The notes under the pieces were generated by a model. It was not told where the DNA came from and did not search any database. It worked only from the letters and a program-made list of their open reading frames with translations. Shown piece by piece: positions 46,880-59,845 of a DNA stretch of 64,000 bases. A program made the translations under genes and the position numbers. The DNA lies in contig NC_084830.1 of NCBI RefSeq assembly GCF_033115175.1, positions 40,865,409 to 40,929,408 on the forward strand. The letters run 5' to 3'. How positions within the stretch are numbered: the first letter of the stretch is position 1; each line of letters begins with the position of its first letter. Origin of the DNA: Lepus europaeus (Eukaryota; Chordata; Mammalia; Lagomorpha; Leporidae).

Positions 46880-48065
46880 AAGGACTAGAAGGAAAAGTGA
46901 CTAGAAAAAATTCAGAATATTCATGTGTTTATCAGGATAGCAATTAATTAGATGAGAGGGGTTCAGAGGACAGTCTGGGATCTCTGAGCAGGGAACTGTA
47001 GAGACGGGGTAGTACACTGGGCTACAGGCTCAGGGCTGGCCCTGTACCTACATTCAGTGAGTTAAGATCTAAGGAGCAGTTCCTTCAACCAGAAGAGACT
47101 TGTGGAGAGGGTGGCCGCATAGCATGCTTCAGTCAGAGGGAAGCAGCAAGCTCGGGGCAGCTTTGCTGAGAAGGAGCTAGGGAATAAATACCTCAGCGTC
47201 TTCTTTCCCCTGTCCTTCCAGGGATCCCCATTAGGCAAGGCAGATGTGAGCAATCCCTACATGTAGACCTCCTGGCCTGGGTGGAGAGCGGATCCGAGGG
47301 GGAACATCTGTCATGAAGAGGTTGGAAATCACTGAGGCTCTCATCAAGGTATTACGAGAAAGAAATGAGCCCAAGAAAGAATGGGCTGGCTTGCAAGAAA
47401 AACCAAAAGGGAGCTGAGAGACTCCAGAAATTCAGTATCCAGCAGGGCTGGCAAAGCAGGCTGATTGGAGGGCCCCAAAGTAAGAGTTTGGGACTGTGCA
47501 AATCTCTTCAAGTAAGGGTTCACTGAGATGTACCTAGCCTTGGTGAAGATCCGAGCAGAGGTGTGAGCAGGCAATGGACGCCTCCTGAGCAGGTGAGGGC
47601 ATTAGCACAGGTGGAAGGGTGTTTTCCAGGTAACAGGAGGAAGCCGGTGGGAGGGGTACGTCTGTGCCTGGTGCACTGACGTAGACATGCCTCTGCTGCC
47701 TCCATTTCTGGGACTGAACTCCTTGGAGAGTGGGTGTAGGGGCAGAGGGGAGAAGGCGTGGAAGACGGAGATCACAATGGACCCAGTTGACCTTGTTTAT
47801 GACTTCTCTAGCAGCTGTGGCTGTGGGGCTGTGAAAGCTGGAAAAAACTGGGTTGTTCCAGGCAGACCAGGGCTGGGGGTTTCCCTGGAATTGTCTATGT
47901 GGGGTTAGGGTGCGGATGAGGAGCAGTTCTGGTTACTGATCTGAGTGTTACTAGTGGTCCCGTGATGAATTATGGACTCTGGGCTGAATACTAAGGCATA
48001 CAGAGATGCTCATGGATTGGGAGGAAGTAGCAATTCGAGGACTGCGGGCACTGGGTTAGAAGTGG
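46880..48065. other. Intergenic, no element recognised
   Basis: About 1.2 kb of moderately GC-rich sequence. Open frames are short and match nothing I know. Confidence 0.4.
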
Positions 48066-48067
48066 GG

Positions 48068-48705
48068 TGGGGGTTTGCTGTGGTTTAAATGTGATTTGTT
48101 TCCCCAGTCATGCAGGAAGTTAGACCTCAGAGTCTTCTGTCCAAAGTATTAAGAGGGTGGAAGCGTCCTCCCACCATTTTTAAAAAGATTTATTTATTTA
48201 TTTGAAAGAGAAAGGGAGAGATGGGGAGAGAGATCTTCCATCTGCTGGTTCACTCCCCAAATGGCTGTATCAGCTTGGGGTGGGCCAGGCCAAAGCCAGG
48301 AGCCCAGAGCCTCTCCTGTGTCTCCCACAAGGGTATAGAGGCCCGGGCACTTGGGACATCTTCTGTTTCCCAGGCATATTAGCAGGGAGCTGGATTGGAA
48401 GTGGAGCAGCCGGGTCAGGGACTGGCGCCCATATGACTAAACACCATGTTTAGAGGTGGGCGGAGCCTTCCTGGAATCCAGGTGGCTTATAAGGAGAGAG
48501 GGCCCAGCACACACACACGTGTGCACTCCTTCTCTCTTGCCCTGTGATGCTTTGACTGCCTTGGGGCCCTGCCAGCCATCACCAGATGAGGCCCTTGACC
48601 TCCCAACTGTGCACCTCTAAAACCGTAAGCCAAAACAAACCTCATTGTTTTATCAAGTTCATCTGCCTCAGATACTTCAGTATATTATTTCATACTGACT
48701 GATGG
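48068..48705 (+). mobile_element. MaLR-type LTR (MST/THE-like) interrupted by a SINE
   Basis: It opens with GTGGTTTAAATGTGATTTG and resumes after the minus-strand SINE (48180-48437) with GGTGGCTTATAAGGAGAG, CTCCTTCTCTCTTGCC and AAACCTCATTG, ending GATACTTCAG. The order fits MST/THE-class LTRs. Assignment is by recall. Confidence 0.5.
48180..48437 (-). mobile_element. Older CSINE inside a MaLR LTR
   Basis: AAAAGATTTATTTATTTATT start. Head shortened at GGCGCCCATATGAC. Confidence 0.78.
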
Positions 48706-49492
48706 AGGGGGTGGGTCCTTGAACAGGTGTCCGGAAGGAGAGGGCATTGTGGTGCTCAGAGGAGATGCCGCACATGGGAATTCGGGACCTGGAACATGTT
48801 GTGTGTGTGTGGGGGTGGACAAGGATGGGAGAAGGCAGTTGAGGCACAGTGGCAGAGTCCCTGGGTGATGAGGACATCGGGATTTTGCACCGCGGGTGAC
48901 CCCTGAGGTCTTCAGGGAGAGAGACTGTCTGGAGGACAGGGCAGCGTAGCTGAAGTGCGAGTCCCCAAGGGGCAGCATCGTTACTGAGGAGTGAGGTGCC
49001 CACAGCCTGGATGCCCCCAGCCTTGCTCTCCCTCTGGGATCTCTGTGGTCCATGCTGGCATGAGACAGTGACGCTCGCTTGAATCTACGTCAACTCCAGC
49101 CTCGAGGCAGCACTGGCCTCTAGTTTATGCTGTTTGGTGTGGGTCTCAGGGTTTGGAGCCTAACGTCTCAGAGGACTTGGACTATGCTTTGTTGGATCTC
49201 TGAGAGACAGGGGTCTAACCAGCTGAAGGCATCTTGCAGATGCGATCCGCGTTCCCATCTCTGGGAGGCCACTAAAAGTCTCTTCCAAGCCTGTCCCATA
49301 GGTGTACACACTCAGCTCCAGAGCCCCAGTTCTGCCAACGGGCCTCAGGGCTTCAACTTGCTAAGACGTTTTCCCTCCCAGAGGTCTCCCCTGCTTTCTC
49401 CCCTGCCTTCTCTCCTGGCTCGTCTCTGTACTCATGACCCCCTGTGCTTGTGACCATTGTCGCACACACTCTATTGAAATGGTAACTGAGCA
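48706..49492. other. Intergenic, no element recognised
   Basis: Contains a short TG repeat near 48800. Nothing else assigned. Confidence 0.4.
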
Positions 49493-49495
49493 ACT

Positions 49496-49824
49496 TTTTT
49501 TTTTTAAAGATTTTATTTATTTGAGAGGTAGAGTTACATACAGTGAGAGGGAGAGACAGAGAGAGATCTTCCATCCGCTGGTTCACTCCCCAAATAGCCA
49601 CAATGGCTACAGCTGGGCTGATCCAAAGCCAGGAGCCAGGAGCTTCTTCCGGGTCTCCCATGCGGGTGCAGGGGCCCAAGGACTTGGGCCATCTTCCACT
49701 GCTTTCCCAGGCCATAGCAGAGACCTGGATTGGAAGAGGAGCAGCCAGGACTAGAACTGGTACCCATATGGGATGCTGGTGCCGCAGGCAGAGGCTTAGC
49801 CCGTTGTGCCAGAGCGCCGGCCCC
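49496..49824 (-). mobile_element. Older CSINE
   Basis: T run, AAAGATTTTATTTATTTGAG, and a GTGCCAGAGCGCCGGCCCC end. Confidence 0.87.
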
Positions 49825-49825
49825 A

Positions 49826-51535
49826 GCCGAGCAACTTTCAGGGAGGGAGCCCACTGTTTACTCCTGTCGCGCCCTGTCCTGCGTGACGAGCAGCGGCGCC
49901 CAGGGAATCTTCAACGAGGAATGACGGTCGTAACTAGCTGAATCGTGAAGCCTGGTTTCATGTAATCAGAAGCTGGAGCTGGAACCGTCATTCAGGGCCC
50001 ATGTGAGCCACCTGTGTACGCGTCCTCTCATTTAAGGCTCTGGGTAATCCTACTGGGAATATACTTGTTTCCCTCCTTCCCTCCACATCTGTGTCTGCTG
50101 GGTGCCGGGCACTGTGCTAGCTGCTGGTGATGAAGCCATAGACCAGGCAGAGTTGACCTTCATCCTTGGAGCAGAGTGGACTCACTAAACAAGCGGAGTC
50201 CATAGGACGTTTCCCTCAGATGCGAGGTAGCTTCAGAGGGCTGCCACTCCTCCCTTAGAGTGAGACCGATGGGGCCAGGATTCTGTTCCAGTTCGAATCA
50301 ATAGCAAAGCTCATGGCTTTCCCCAGAATCCTCCAAACAAGATGCTGGGGCGGCTCTGATGTGTATAGGATCCCAACCCACCTCAGAGTGCTGGCAGCCT
50401 GGGGAGGGGGTGGTGAGAGCTGGCAGCTGCAGGAGCAGCTCCTGCCCCACGGGCGAGGGCCAGAGGGCTAGCAGGGTGGCAGGCACGTCTGTCGCCCTGG
50501 GCAGGGGAGGGCCTGATGAGGGAATTTAGCAAAACTGATTGCTTCTAGTTATCTGAAGGGGAAGAATTATTTCAGCGTCTTGTCAATTGTAGAGCTGAGA
50601 GGCACCAAACTCCTTGTGCCTGGCATAGACCTGGGAGAAAACCAGGGACCGTTGTGGCTTGCTGCCCTCCCTGGGGCATAGTGCAGCGAAAGGCAGGTTG
50701 GGGAAGGGAGACAATGTCACCTGGCTGCTCCACGGGTCCCCTGTAGCCCCTGTCTGCCCTTGGGCTTCCTCAGGTGCACCTGCTCTGGGAAATGCAGAAA
50801 ACGTCTGGCGAGGCCTCATTTCCCAGACTTCCGCAAGGTGGAGCCCTTGAGCCACTGGTGTCTCGGCCCAGGGACTGTTCCCTCATTGCAGGAACGTAGG
50901 AGGTAGATTTTAAAGAAGGAAGGTTTTGGGCAGGAGCAAGGCCTCTGCATACAGAGGACATCCACGCTCAGCCCTGTAGAATGCACGCCCCCAGCATGAG
51001 CCCTGGGGCAGTTGCATCCCTGGCTGGCTGTGCTGAGATCAAAGTCTAGGCTGGCCGTGTCACCTGCATTTGGGTACCAGTGGGAACCGGAAGAGCCCCT
51101 TTGCCTGGATGGATCCTAAGTTGTTATGAAACAACTGGCAAAAACCGCACTTCTCTGTGGGTACCTGGAGGCCTGAGCTGGTCAGATTCGTCTGAGGTCT
51201 TTGTGTTTGCTTTGTTCGGTGAAGAGGGGATGGTGAGAAATGGCAGACGCGTGGCACTCACCCTGCGGCCCAGGAGCTGAGGGTGGGGGCCATGTACTTA
51301 TCCCTGGCTGCTGTGCCACAGTGAATTCCTCTGGTCCTGGACACCCAAACAAAGCCATCTGTCTTAGTTAGGTGACAAGACAGGTTGGGGCATTTTCACA
51401 TTCCAGATCTGGGGCCCAGGTTTCCAGTGAGCCGGGGGCGTCAGTCAGTGATGCTGTATCTTCTAAACCCTGGGCCTGTGCTTCCCGTGCAACCCACAGA
51501 AAGGAGCTGGAATGCGGGACCCTGCATTGGGAGGT
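49826..51535. other. Intergenic, no gene recognised
   Basis: Moderately GC-rich. GTGCCGGGCACTGTGCTAGC near 50102 is old MIR- or L2-like text. No coding match. Confidence 0.4.
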
Positions 51536-51665
51536 GTGGACAAGCACAGGCTTTGTTGGGTTCGAATTCTGGTGCTACTACTTCCCAGTTGGGAGACTGT
51601 GGCAAGTTACCTGCCTTCTTTGTGCTTCAGCTTCTCTCTCTGAGCTGGGAAGAAAAACAGCATGG
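51535..51665 (+). mobile_element. MIR-like remnant
   Basis: GGTTCGAATTCTGGTGCTAC, GGGAGACTGTGGCAAGTTAC and TTTGTGCTTCAGCTTC fit MIR. Confidence 0.6.
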
Positions 51666-51904
51666 ACTTGTTGCATAAACACGCAGAACACATAACATAG
51701 CACCCAAACTCACGGTGAGTGCTATTGCACCAAAGTTTCTACCTAGCGTTAACATCCCAACTCTACGCTGGAATGGTCCCGCTAGCTTAGAGAGACCTTA
51801 ATGTCAACAGTTCTTTAGGGCTGAGCTATTGGCTTCCTGCTATGTCAGCTTTAATGATTGATTTCTTCATTGTGTCTTTATTTCATCTTGCAGACCAGCT
51901 GTGC

Positions 51905-51943
51905 AATTTATTTGAAACTCAGAGTTACAGATTGAGAGGGACA

Positions 51944-52003
<60 letters not shown>

Positions 52004-52264
52004 TATCTTCCATCTGCTGGTTCAGTCCTCACATGGCCCAATGACCAGGGCTGAGCCAGGCCAAAGCCAGGAATCAGGAGCTTCTTCTGGGTCTCCCACA
52101 TGGGTTCAGGGGCCCAAGCACTTAGACCATCTGCCACTGCTTTTTTCAGGTGATTAGCAGGAAACTGGATCAAAAATGGAGCAGCTGGGACACAAACCGT
52201 TGCTCATATGAGATGCTGGTGTTGCAGGCAGCAGCTTTACTTGCTATGCCACAATGCTGGCCCC
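51905..52264 (-). mobile_element. Older CSINE with CA and GA repeats
   Basis: CA run 51941-51960, GA run 51961-51999, TCTTCCATCTGCTGGTTCA, and a GCCACAATGCTGGCCCC end. Confidence 0.83.
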
Positions 52265-52458
52265 TGGCCATTTTTTAGCATAAATTTCTAAGTGATCTTA
52301 GTTTCTAGTATCTAGCTGGAAATACTTTCTTACGCTTCCTTAACAAACAAGAGAGCTTTCCTCTGCCTACAGCATTAGGAGCAAGTGAAATTCAGTTCTC
52401 CTTAATTATCTATGCAGGCTTAATATCCTTTGCTGCTGTTGTTGTACACATTTCCTTT

Positions 52459-52782
52459 TTTTAAAAAGAGTTAATTATTTTATTTGAAAGAATTATACAG
52501 AGAGAAGGAGAGGCAGAGAGAGAAAGGTCTTCCATCTACTGGTTCACTCCCCTATTGGCCACAACGGCTGGAGCTGTGCCAATTCAGAGCCAGGAGCCAG
52601 GAGCTTCTATGGGGTCTCCCATGCGGGTTCAGGGGCCTAAGGACTTGGGTCATCTTTTGCTTTCCCAGGCCATAGCAGAGAGCTGGATCGGAAGTGGAAC
52701 AGATGGGACTCGAACTGGTGCCCATATGGGATGCTGGCACTGCAGGTGGCAGCTTTACCCACTATGCCACAGCGCCAGCCCC
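52459..52782 (-). mobile_element. Older CSINE
   Basis: AAAAGAGTTAATTATTTTAT start and an ATGCCACAGCGCCAGCCCC end. Confidence 0.87.
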
Positions 52783-53434
52783 TGTGTGCATATCATCTCA
52801 AAGGTGGCACCCTTCCTTCCTGGGCCGAGGGCCACTGTGGTGGGACCTCGGTGCTGCTGCCTTTCCCCTGGGACCACGTTAGACATGCTTAGCACTCAAG
52901 CCAGCCTTTGTCCTGAAAACATGACGTCAGGCGCTCCAGCCCGCGATGCAGAGAACTCGGTGATTTCTTGAGACTGGATGCCAGCTGGGATGGTTTTCCC
53001 TTCGGCAGGTATGTTTGGACTGAGCAGACTGTTTGATTGCATTACTCCCGAGTGACTGGTTTCCTGTTGTGATTTCAGCTAATATTCAAGTTTCCTGTGA
53101 CAGGAATAAATTACAGGGTTTATTCCATCCTGTAGCCCACATCTTTCCCAGAGAGCTTCCTGGGAGATGGTGGGACTGTGCGCTCGTGCCGAGGGGCTGG
53201 GCTGGGAAGGGGCAGGTTGGCTGATGCCCCTCTTCTGGCTGAAGGGGCAGGGATGCACGGCCAGGGCTCAGATGGAGGTGTTGACAGGCGCACTTGGCAG
53301 GGACTAGGGTTAAAGTGTGTGGTGTGTCAAAAAGAGTATTGAGGTGGGAGTTACGCAGAGTAACAAAATAGTGGCCAGTCGAGATACTGTGGTCATACAG
53401 ACAGAGAGGAGCAGAATCTGGGCTCCTCCATTTA
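52783..53434. other. Intergenic, no element recognised
   Basis: No gene or repeat assigned. Confidence 0.4.
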
Positions 53435-53640
53435 CAAGGTTACTTCAAAATGTTTGCAGAGAAATGTGACTAAAGGGTGTTTATTTTGATCCCCAAAGTT
53501 TTGAAATCCATGCATCAAAGGGTATTTGGAGAGTTCATGGAAAACACATAGCATCAAAAGCCATGCACAGATTCCAGAAACTTTTTGCACCTACATAAAC
53601 TATGTTTTAATTCCATTTGTCCACAAACTGTATTTTCATT
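53435..53640. mobile_element. MITE-like DNA element, second copy
   Basis: TACTTCAAAATGTTTGCAGA, GTGTTTATTTTGATCCCCAA, TTTTGAAATCCATGCATC and GAGTTCATGGAAAAC match the element at 19500-19960. Possibly two overlapping or rearranged copies. Confidence 0.4.
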
Positions 53641-53932
53641 TCATTTTATTTGAAGTGCAGAGAGGCAGAGCCAAGAGACAGATCTTCCAGCTGCTGACTC
53701 ATTCCCCAGATGCCGGCAACAGCTGGGGCTGCTCCAGGCTGACGCCAGGAACCAGGAATTCATTCTGGGTCTCCCATGAGGGATTTGAGCACTTGAGCTG
53801 TTAGCTGCTGCCTTCCCAGGTGCATTAGCGGGGAGCTGGGTTGGAAGCAGAGCAGTCAGGTCTCGAACTGGTGCTCTTACGGGATGCTGGCTCTGCGGGT
53901 GTCTTAACTCACTGCACCACAGTGCAGGCCCT
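53640..53932 (-). mobile_element. Older CSINE
   Basis: TTTATTTGAAGTGCAGAGAG start and a GCACCACAGTGCAGGCCC end. Confidence 0.8.
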
Positions 53933-53934
53933 GG

Positions 53935-55255
53935 TAATCAGTTTTAACTCTAAATCCTGCTTGGTAACTTGGCTTTTAAAAGTCTAAGGTTGGTTATGGT
54001 CCGAGTGAGGTTAACAGGAGTAAATTATAGGCATCTCTCCCTTCTGTGCCTTTCCCCTCTCCTCACCCTCTGATCCTCACAGATAGGAGTCTCACCCGCA
54101 GCTGGTGAGACCACAGTGGTGAAACACTGGAACCTTTCTCCCTAAGCTCTGGAACAAGACCGTTCTACAGGTCCTAGCCAGAGCATCACAGGCAGGCAAA
54201 CTTGATATATTTAACACTTGGTTCTTTAGCCCAGGTAAATTCTGGGCCAGGAGTGTAGTGGGTGTCTGGGAGCATCCCAGGCCAACCTTCAGCCTGGCTG
54301 CCCAGGGGTCCCTTGGGCTTCTGGACAGAGCTTCCTCCTCCATGAGCCACAAAGCTGTCTTCCTGTTGAATCTAAAGGGATGAATTTCTTTGGAGCAACA
54401 CGTTGTCCTGTTGTGAGCCCCCCAATCCTCCGGGGTGGGGCAGGGACTGCCAGGGGAGACTCTGGAGACCTCGTGTGCGCTCCTGGCAGTTGAAAAACCA
54501 AAGGGGTATCTGTGTCCACAATGGAGAATCCTCGAGCGCTGTGGCCGCAGGGGATGCTGGGGTCGACTTGCAAAGATTTCCCTGGACCAGGGAGAAAGAG
54601 CTGACCCAAACCTGCCCGAGTTCTGACCAGGGGGGCTTTGGCCCGAGGGAAAGGCACCCCGGAAGTGTGAGTATGTGTGGGCGAATCGCCAGCAAAATGA
54701 CAGCTGCTGGACAGAGGAGAGCTGGCGTCACCCGTGTTGCGGTTCTGCAGCCGAGCGGCAGGGAAACCCTCGCCGAATCTCTAGGCCGGCCCCTAGCCCT
54801 GCGCATGAGCACACACAAAGCCTCCTTGCCTGTTAGCCAGCCCAGAGAGTGCGCATCTAGCTGAGGGAGGCACTGGACCCTGGAAGCTGTTTCCTGTGTC
54901 TGACGCCAGGCCTCTGCCCCGCGGTTAGACTCAGGAGCAGCGGGCGAGGCGGGAAGAAGCCGAGACGTGCCCCACCAAATAGCCGCTTGTGACAATTAGG
55001 GAGGGGTCCGTGAATGAGAGTGGTGGCCTTCCCCCACTCTCTTGGAGCTGTCCAGCGTCCAGCTTGCCCAACTGTGCACAATGGTCCTGAGACAAACCCA
55101 ACCACATAGCTTTTTGCTACCCTGAGAAAGTAGGTTTGAACTGAAGGAGAAAGGTGTAATTGGTATATCTAATGCTAAATCGGGTTTGAAGTTTGGACTA
55201 AATATTGAAATCACAACTGGTCTGTATTTGCCATTTGTGGACCTCAGGAGAGTTT
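53935..55255. other. Intergenic, no gene recognised
   Basis: GC-rich in the middle (about 54400-54970), with antisense open frames up to 207 codons. They lack any recognisable domain and are treated as chance frames. Confidence 0.4.
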
Positions 55256-55262
55256 GTAAATT

Positions 55263-55553
55263 TTTTTTTTAAAGATTTATTTATTTATTTGAAAGGCAGA
55301 GTTAGAGAGACAGAGAGGTCTTCCCTCTGCTAATTCATTCCCCCACATGGCTGCAAAGGCTGAAGCTGTCCAGATCCAAAACCAGGCACCAGGAGCTGCT
55401 TCTGGTTCCCTGACCTGATAGATTCGGGCCATCCTCTACTGCTTTTGCAGAGAGCTGGATCGGAAGTTGAGCAGCTGGGACTTGAACTGGTGCCCATAGG
55501 GGCTGCTGGCACTGCAGGTGGGGGCTTTACCTGCTACACCATAGCGCCGGCCC
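55263..55553 (-). mobile_element. Older CSINE
   Basis: T run, AAAGATTTATTTATTTATTT, and an ACCATAGCGCCGGCCCC end. Confidence 0.85.
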
Positions 55554-55827
55554 CAGAGTGTGTAATCTAAGAGTGAGCAGAACAGGCCTCTGTACCTACC
55601 ACGCTATCATCCAGGGGGCGGGGAGTTAGTTAAGTCAGTGGATGGCAAAAATAAAATTTTATCTTAATTATAATTCAATTTGAGACCATTTAACATATAA
55701 AAGAGGGAGGAAAGGAGAGATTCTAAAATGTTGAGTGGGTTTGACAGAATGGACTTCTGTTATAGATCAGAACAAAATTCTCTGAGAAGAAGTAACAGGT
55801 TTAATTCATATATAATAGTAGGGCTTT

Positions 55828-56082
55828 TATTTATTTTTATGATTTATTTATTAATTTGAAAGAGCTACAGAGAGATCTTCCATCTACTGCTTCACTCCCT
55901 TAATGGCTTCAAGGCCAGAGCTGGGCCAGGCCAAAGCCAGGAGCCAGGAGCTTTATCTGGGTCTCCCATTTGGGCTACCTTCCACTGCTTTTCCTAGGCC
56001 ATTAGCAGGGAAATCGGCACCCTTATGGGATTCTGGCGTCATGGCAGTGGCTTAGCCCACTACGCCACAGTGCCGGCCCCTG
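55828..56082 (-). mobile_element. Older CSINE, shortened
   Basis: ATGATTTATTTATTAATTTG start and a GCCACAGTGCCGGCCCC end. Confidence 0.82.
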
Positions 56083-56416
56083 GGGCTTCTTTATGTTGGA
56101 AGGTTACTAGCAGTCAAGGATTATAGGGAGTGCAGGATGGGAGATGCATTCAAGACTCTGGAAAGAGCTGGTCGAGGCTGCTGGGAGAGTGAAGAGGGGT
56201 CCTCTGGGAACTGGAAGCTGACACTAACATCACAGAGAGCATAGCGCATGCCACCATCCAGCAGATCAATAACAGTCCTGCCAGGGCCAGGGTTTGGGGG
56301 AAAGTCTGGAAAAAAAACTAGATAGCTCCTTTGCTATCAGCTGCAGGCAAAGGAACCCTGAAATCCCTTGCTAAGTACTGGGAATGCAACTAATCTGGCT
56401 TGGGGAAGTCCTTATG

Positions 56417-56907
56417 TGTGGGGAACCGCAGGCTGGCCACCTGTGGGAACCTCCTCATTTTTTTATCTACATAGCTTACAGCAATCGGTCGACCACAAGT
56501 CCTACGAAAACAACCAGGTGAAACAGATGAAACAGAATGGACTCTGCATTAACAACTAGGAGGAACCAGGTGAAACAGATGAAGTTGAGGCAGGATGGAC
56601 TCTATAAACAACTAGGAAGAAACAGGTGAAACAGATGAACTTTCGATCTGAGGCTACACGTGCCCTTTCATCGGATTGGACGACATTAGCATAAGAGAAC
56701 TGCTATTGGCTGTGGAGCACATGCTCCACGGGACTTGGGATATAAAGGGACATTGAGATCTGGGTGGGGAGCGGCCGCCACAGCACCTCCTCCTCTTTTC
56801 TCCTCTCCCCACTTTCCTTCTGTCCCCATGAGTGAAAGTTCCTTGAGAACCGATGAACAGTGACCGTGTCGTGACTGCGTTGGACCCTTGCTGGCGAGGG
56901 TCTGACA
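56417..56907 (+). mobile_element. Solo LTR of a class II-like endogenous retrovirus
   Basis: This 491-bp element starts TGTGGGGAACC and ends TCTGACA, so it has TG...CA ends. It is flanked by six-base direct repeats CTTATG (56411-56416) and CTTACG (56908-56913), differing at one position. It has an internal promoter-like TATAAA at 56741-56746. Upstream of that are three diverged tandem copies of an AACAACTAGG...AGGTGAAACAGATGA unit starting at 56509, 56551 and 56607. No gag, pol or env sequence is adjacent, so it is a solo LTR. Orientation follows from the TATA position. Confidence 0.7.
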
Positions 56908-56909
56908 CT

Positions 56910-57690
56910 TACGGAAAACATGCAGCCCAGGTGCTTGGCTGCGTCTTCCCAAAGCTCACTACTCTGGACTGGTTAATGAAGATGTATTTCAAGGCTCTAG
57001 TCTCTAGAAGCAACAAAGAGAACCAGCTGAGAGCAGAAATATACCTATGGGTGAGTGATGTATAGTATGCTAAAACAAAAAGAGCGTTGACTTCCATGTC
57101 AATGATGAATGTAATGCACATGGCAGGTGTGTTCTCGCTCAACTTCCAGCTCCTTCTCAGGATTTTGGCAAAAGTCTTCTAGCTGAGATGGACTGATTTC
57201 AAATCGGATTCTAGCCCAGTTTTCCAAGTCCTGTTCTTCCAAATTGAAGAGTTCACGTTGGCCTGTTACGTCTCTGGTGCCTGAGTATCTCCTGAGGTGT
57301 TGTGAGATGTTTGCAGTCATGCTGTGATGTGCTCTTTTGCAGGTGCTCTGGCTTTGCCTTCTCTTGGCTCTGGGCTTTCCAGGCTGAGCTTGCTTTCATT
57401 AAACATCATCTTCTAAATTTTGCCCTCTGAAGAGCCTCTGAAGGATTTTCCTAGGCACCTGCCCATGAAAGACAAATAGCTAGACCCAGAACTCTAAAGC
57501 GGTGTTTCCCAAACTTTCATCCATCAAGACAGATAGAGAAAATATTTCTATTATCCAGCATATCAAAAATTCAGAGCCCTGATAGTGGCAGTTGGGTCTG
57601 GGGTGACCATCCCAGGGCTCCAGCCATTGAATGAGCAGGGAGTCCCTGTCTTGGACTTGTAGAGAGGCTGACTCACTGTTGTTGTTGTTG
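56910..57690. other. Intergenic, no element recognised
   Basis: Ends in a TTG microsatellite at 57677-57695. Nothing else assigned. Confidence 0.4.
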
Positions 57691-57696
57691 TTGTTT

Positions 57697-58017
57697 TACA
57701 TTTATTTATTTACTTGAAAGAGTTACACAGAGAAGGAGAGGCAGAGAGAGCGAGAGAGAGAGGTCTTCCATCTGCTGGATCACTCCCCAGATGGCCACAG
57801 CGGCGGAGCTGCACCGATCCAGGGCCAGGAGCCAGGAGCTCCTTCTGGGTCTCCCATGGTGCAGGGGCCCAAGGACTTGGGTCATCTTCCACTGCTTTCC
57901 CAGGCCACAGCAGAGAGCTGGATGGGAAGTGGAGCAGCCGGGTCTCGAACCGGTGCCCATATGGGATGCTGGCACAGCAGGCGGCGGTTTTACCTGCTAC
58001 GCCACAGCGCAGGCCCC
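57697..58017 (-). mobile_element. Older CSINE
   Basis: ACATTTATTTATTTACTTGA start and a GCCACAGCGCAGGCCCC end. Confidence 0.85.
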
Positions 58018-58019
58018 AC

Positions 58020-59845
58020 AGTTTATGTTGATTGCCTTTCCCTAACCCTCTCTTCCCTGGAAGCACAGTAATACAGCTCCTTCTTGGCAAAGAAAGGCAG
58101 TAAACAAGCATGAGTCTGCCTTCCAGAAGGAAATCTGTCTTTATAGGGAAGTTTTGGAGGAGACACTCCAATCCTTGATTTCAGCACTATTTGTGAATTG
58201 CTTTCTGTTTCTATTTGCTGATAAGAAAAGCTAAAGGATTCAGTATGGTCTTGACGTTCAGGAGCTAAATATCTATAATTAATCAGATGGAGATAAGGTC
58301 TCAGATGCACTGAGCTCTGCTCTGCCAGGTGGTCAAGCGCTTTGCCATGTGGTGCAGAGTAGCACAGAAAGGACTCCTGTGGTGGCAGGTTGTTTTATTG
58401 AGAGAACCTATTTTTACTCGTGTGATCTATAAACTTACCGTGTGTTTGTGACCTTCAAGAACTGTGAAATAGAGTTGAAATAATTATGAGAAGCCATAAA
58501 ACATGACTGGTATAGGAGGTAATAACGGGTCCTAAACTGTTAGTCAATTCAGACGTAGCTGTGTTTAAAATAGACCCCGGAGAGTTTTAAATTCTGCTCT
58601 GTCAGAAGCTCAGCTCCCTGTTCTAACGCTCTAAAAGCTACATCCTCATTTCTGGTATGTGAAACACCCGCCCTCCGTCTCCCCTTGCGGACTGCTGAAA
58701 ACAGACACACAAGCCGAACCTCTGTTTATTCTGCAGTTCTGCGCTCGCAGCCAGTGATCCTATCATCTCTGGCAGAAAATAATATTTCTGAGTTAGAGCA
58801 TTGTGGAGAGACTGTCCCTCCTGCCACCGACCAGACTCTGAATTTATTATCATTTACTTTTCCCCCTTGTAAACTCTCCCCTGGCTGTTCATAACCGGTG
58901 TTTCAGAGCCACATGCTGCTCTCTATGAGCAAGAGAAATTATGCTCCTGACTAAAGAAATACCTTAGGCTATTTTTAAAAGTTCTATGACTCATGCCATC
59001 CTGCTAGGGTTAGGTAACTTGTACTCTTCCGTCAGGGAATTCTGGAGGTATGTACCTATGCGAGTGGATGAGAAAAATACGGGCTTAGCATTAGCATGGT
59101 CATTTAGAAGAAAGCCAGGTGTGGAGCCGGGGTCTGGACTGGACGCGTTCTGTGGACGTAAGTGCCTGTATCTCGTGGACGGGCCAGGCCAGAAGTCCTC
59201 CATCAGGAACCTCTGTCGGGGGTGTCTGGTTCCTCTCCAGGTTTTAGACTTCTGCCGGGGTTGACAGGGGACTGCTTCTCAATACAGTGGTGCTTCACGC
59301 CTGCCTTCTTGGTGGCTACATGGTGAGGAGGGGGAAGGGACAAACCTCTGGCTTGGGATCCTGGTCCTACCACCTGTTCTGTGGCCCTGGGGGGATCGTT
59401 CAACTTCTGTGCCTCAGTTTCTGCATTTGTTGTGTGGGCTAAAGCACCTGCTTGGGAGGACCAAGCACTACTGGTAAGGATAAGAATGTCATGTGCCTAG
59501 GACGATGCCTGGCTGGACTAAAGGCTCAGTTACTGTTAGCCCTCCTCGCCCTCTCATCTGGCCCTCCTCTTGCTCCTCAGCTCTGGAGAGTTCGACAGCA
59601 GCTCCAGCTCTGGATCGCTTCTTTCTCCTCTGTCACCCTTACAGAGTGAGTTCTTGTTTCTGTCGCGTTCACTGCTCACCCCAGGCGCATGGCAGTGATT
59701 CCCAGATGCCCCTTCTCTCTCCTAAACTCCAAAGCTACACTCCCGTCCACTCACTGGGTAGTCTACGGAGGCAGACACCTTTCAGATCAACTCATTAGCT
59801 TTCCTGTCACTTGCAACATCATAGTCAAGTTCTTTTTCATGACTG
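58020..59845. other. Intergenic, no gene recognised
   Basis: About 1.8 kb of unique-looking sequence. I found no exon-like or RNA-like structure in it. Confidence 0.4.

Noticed and set aside
54372..54995. Minus-strand open frame of 207 codons
   Set aside because: No homology recognised and no exon signals. Probably chance in GC-rich sequence.
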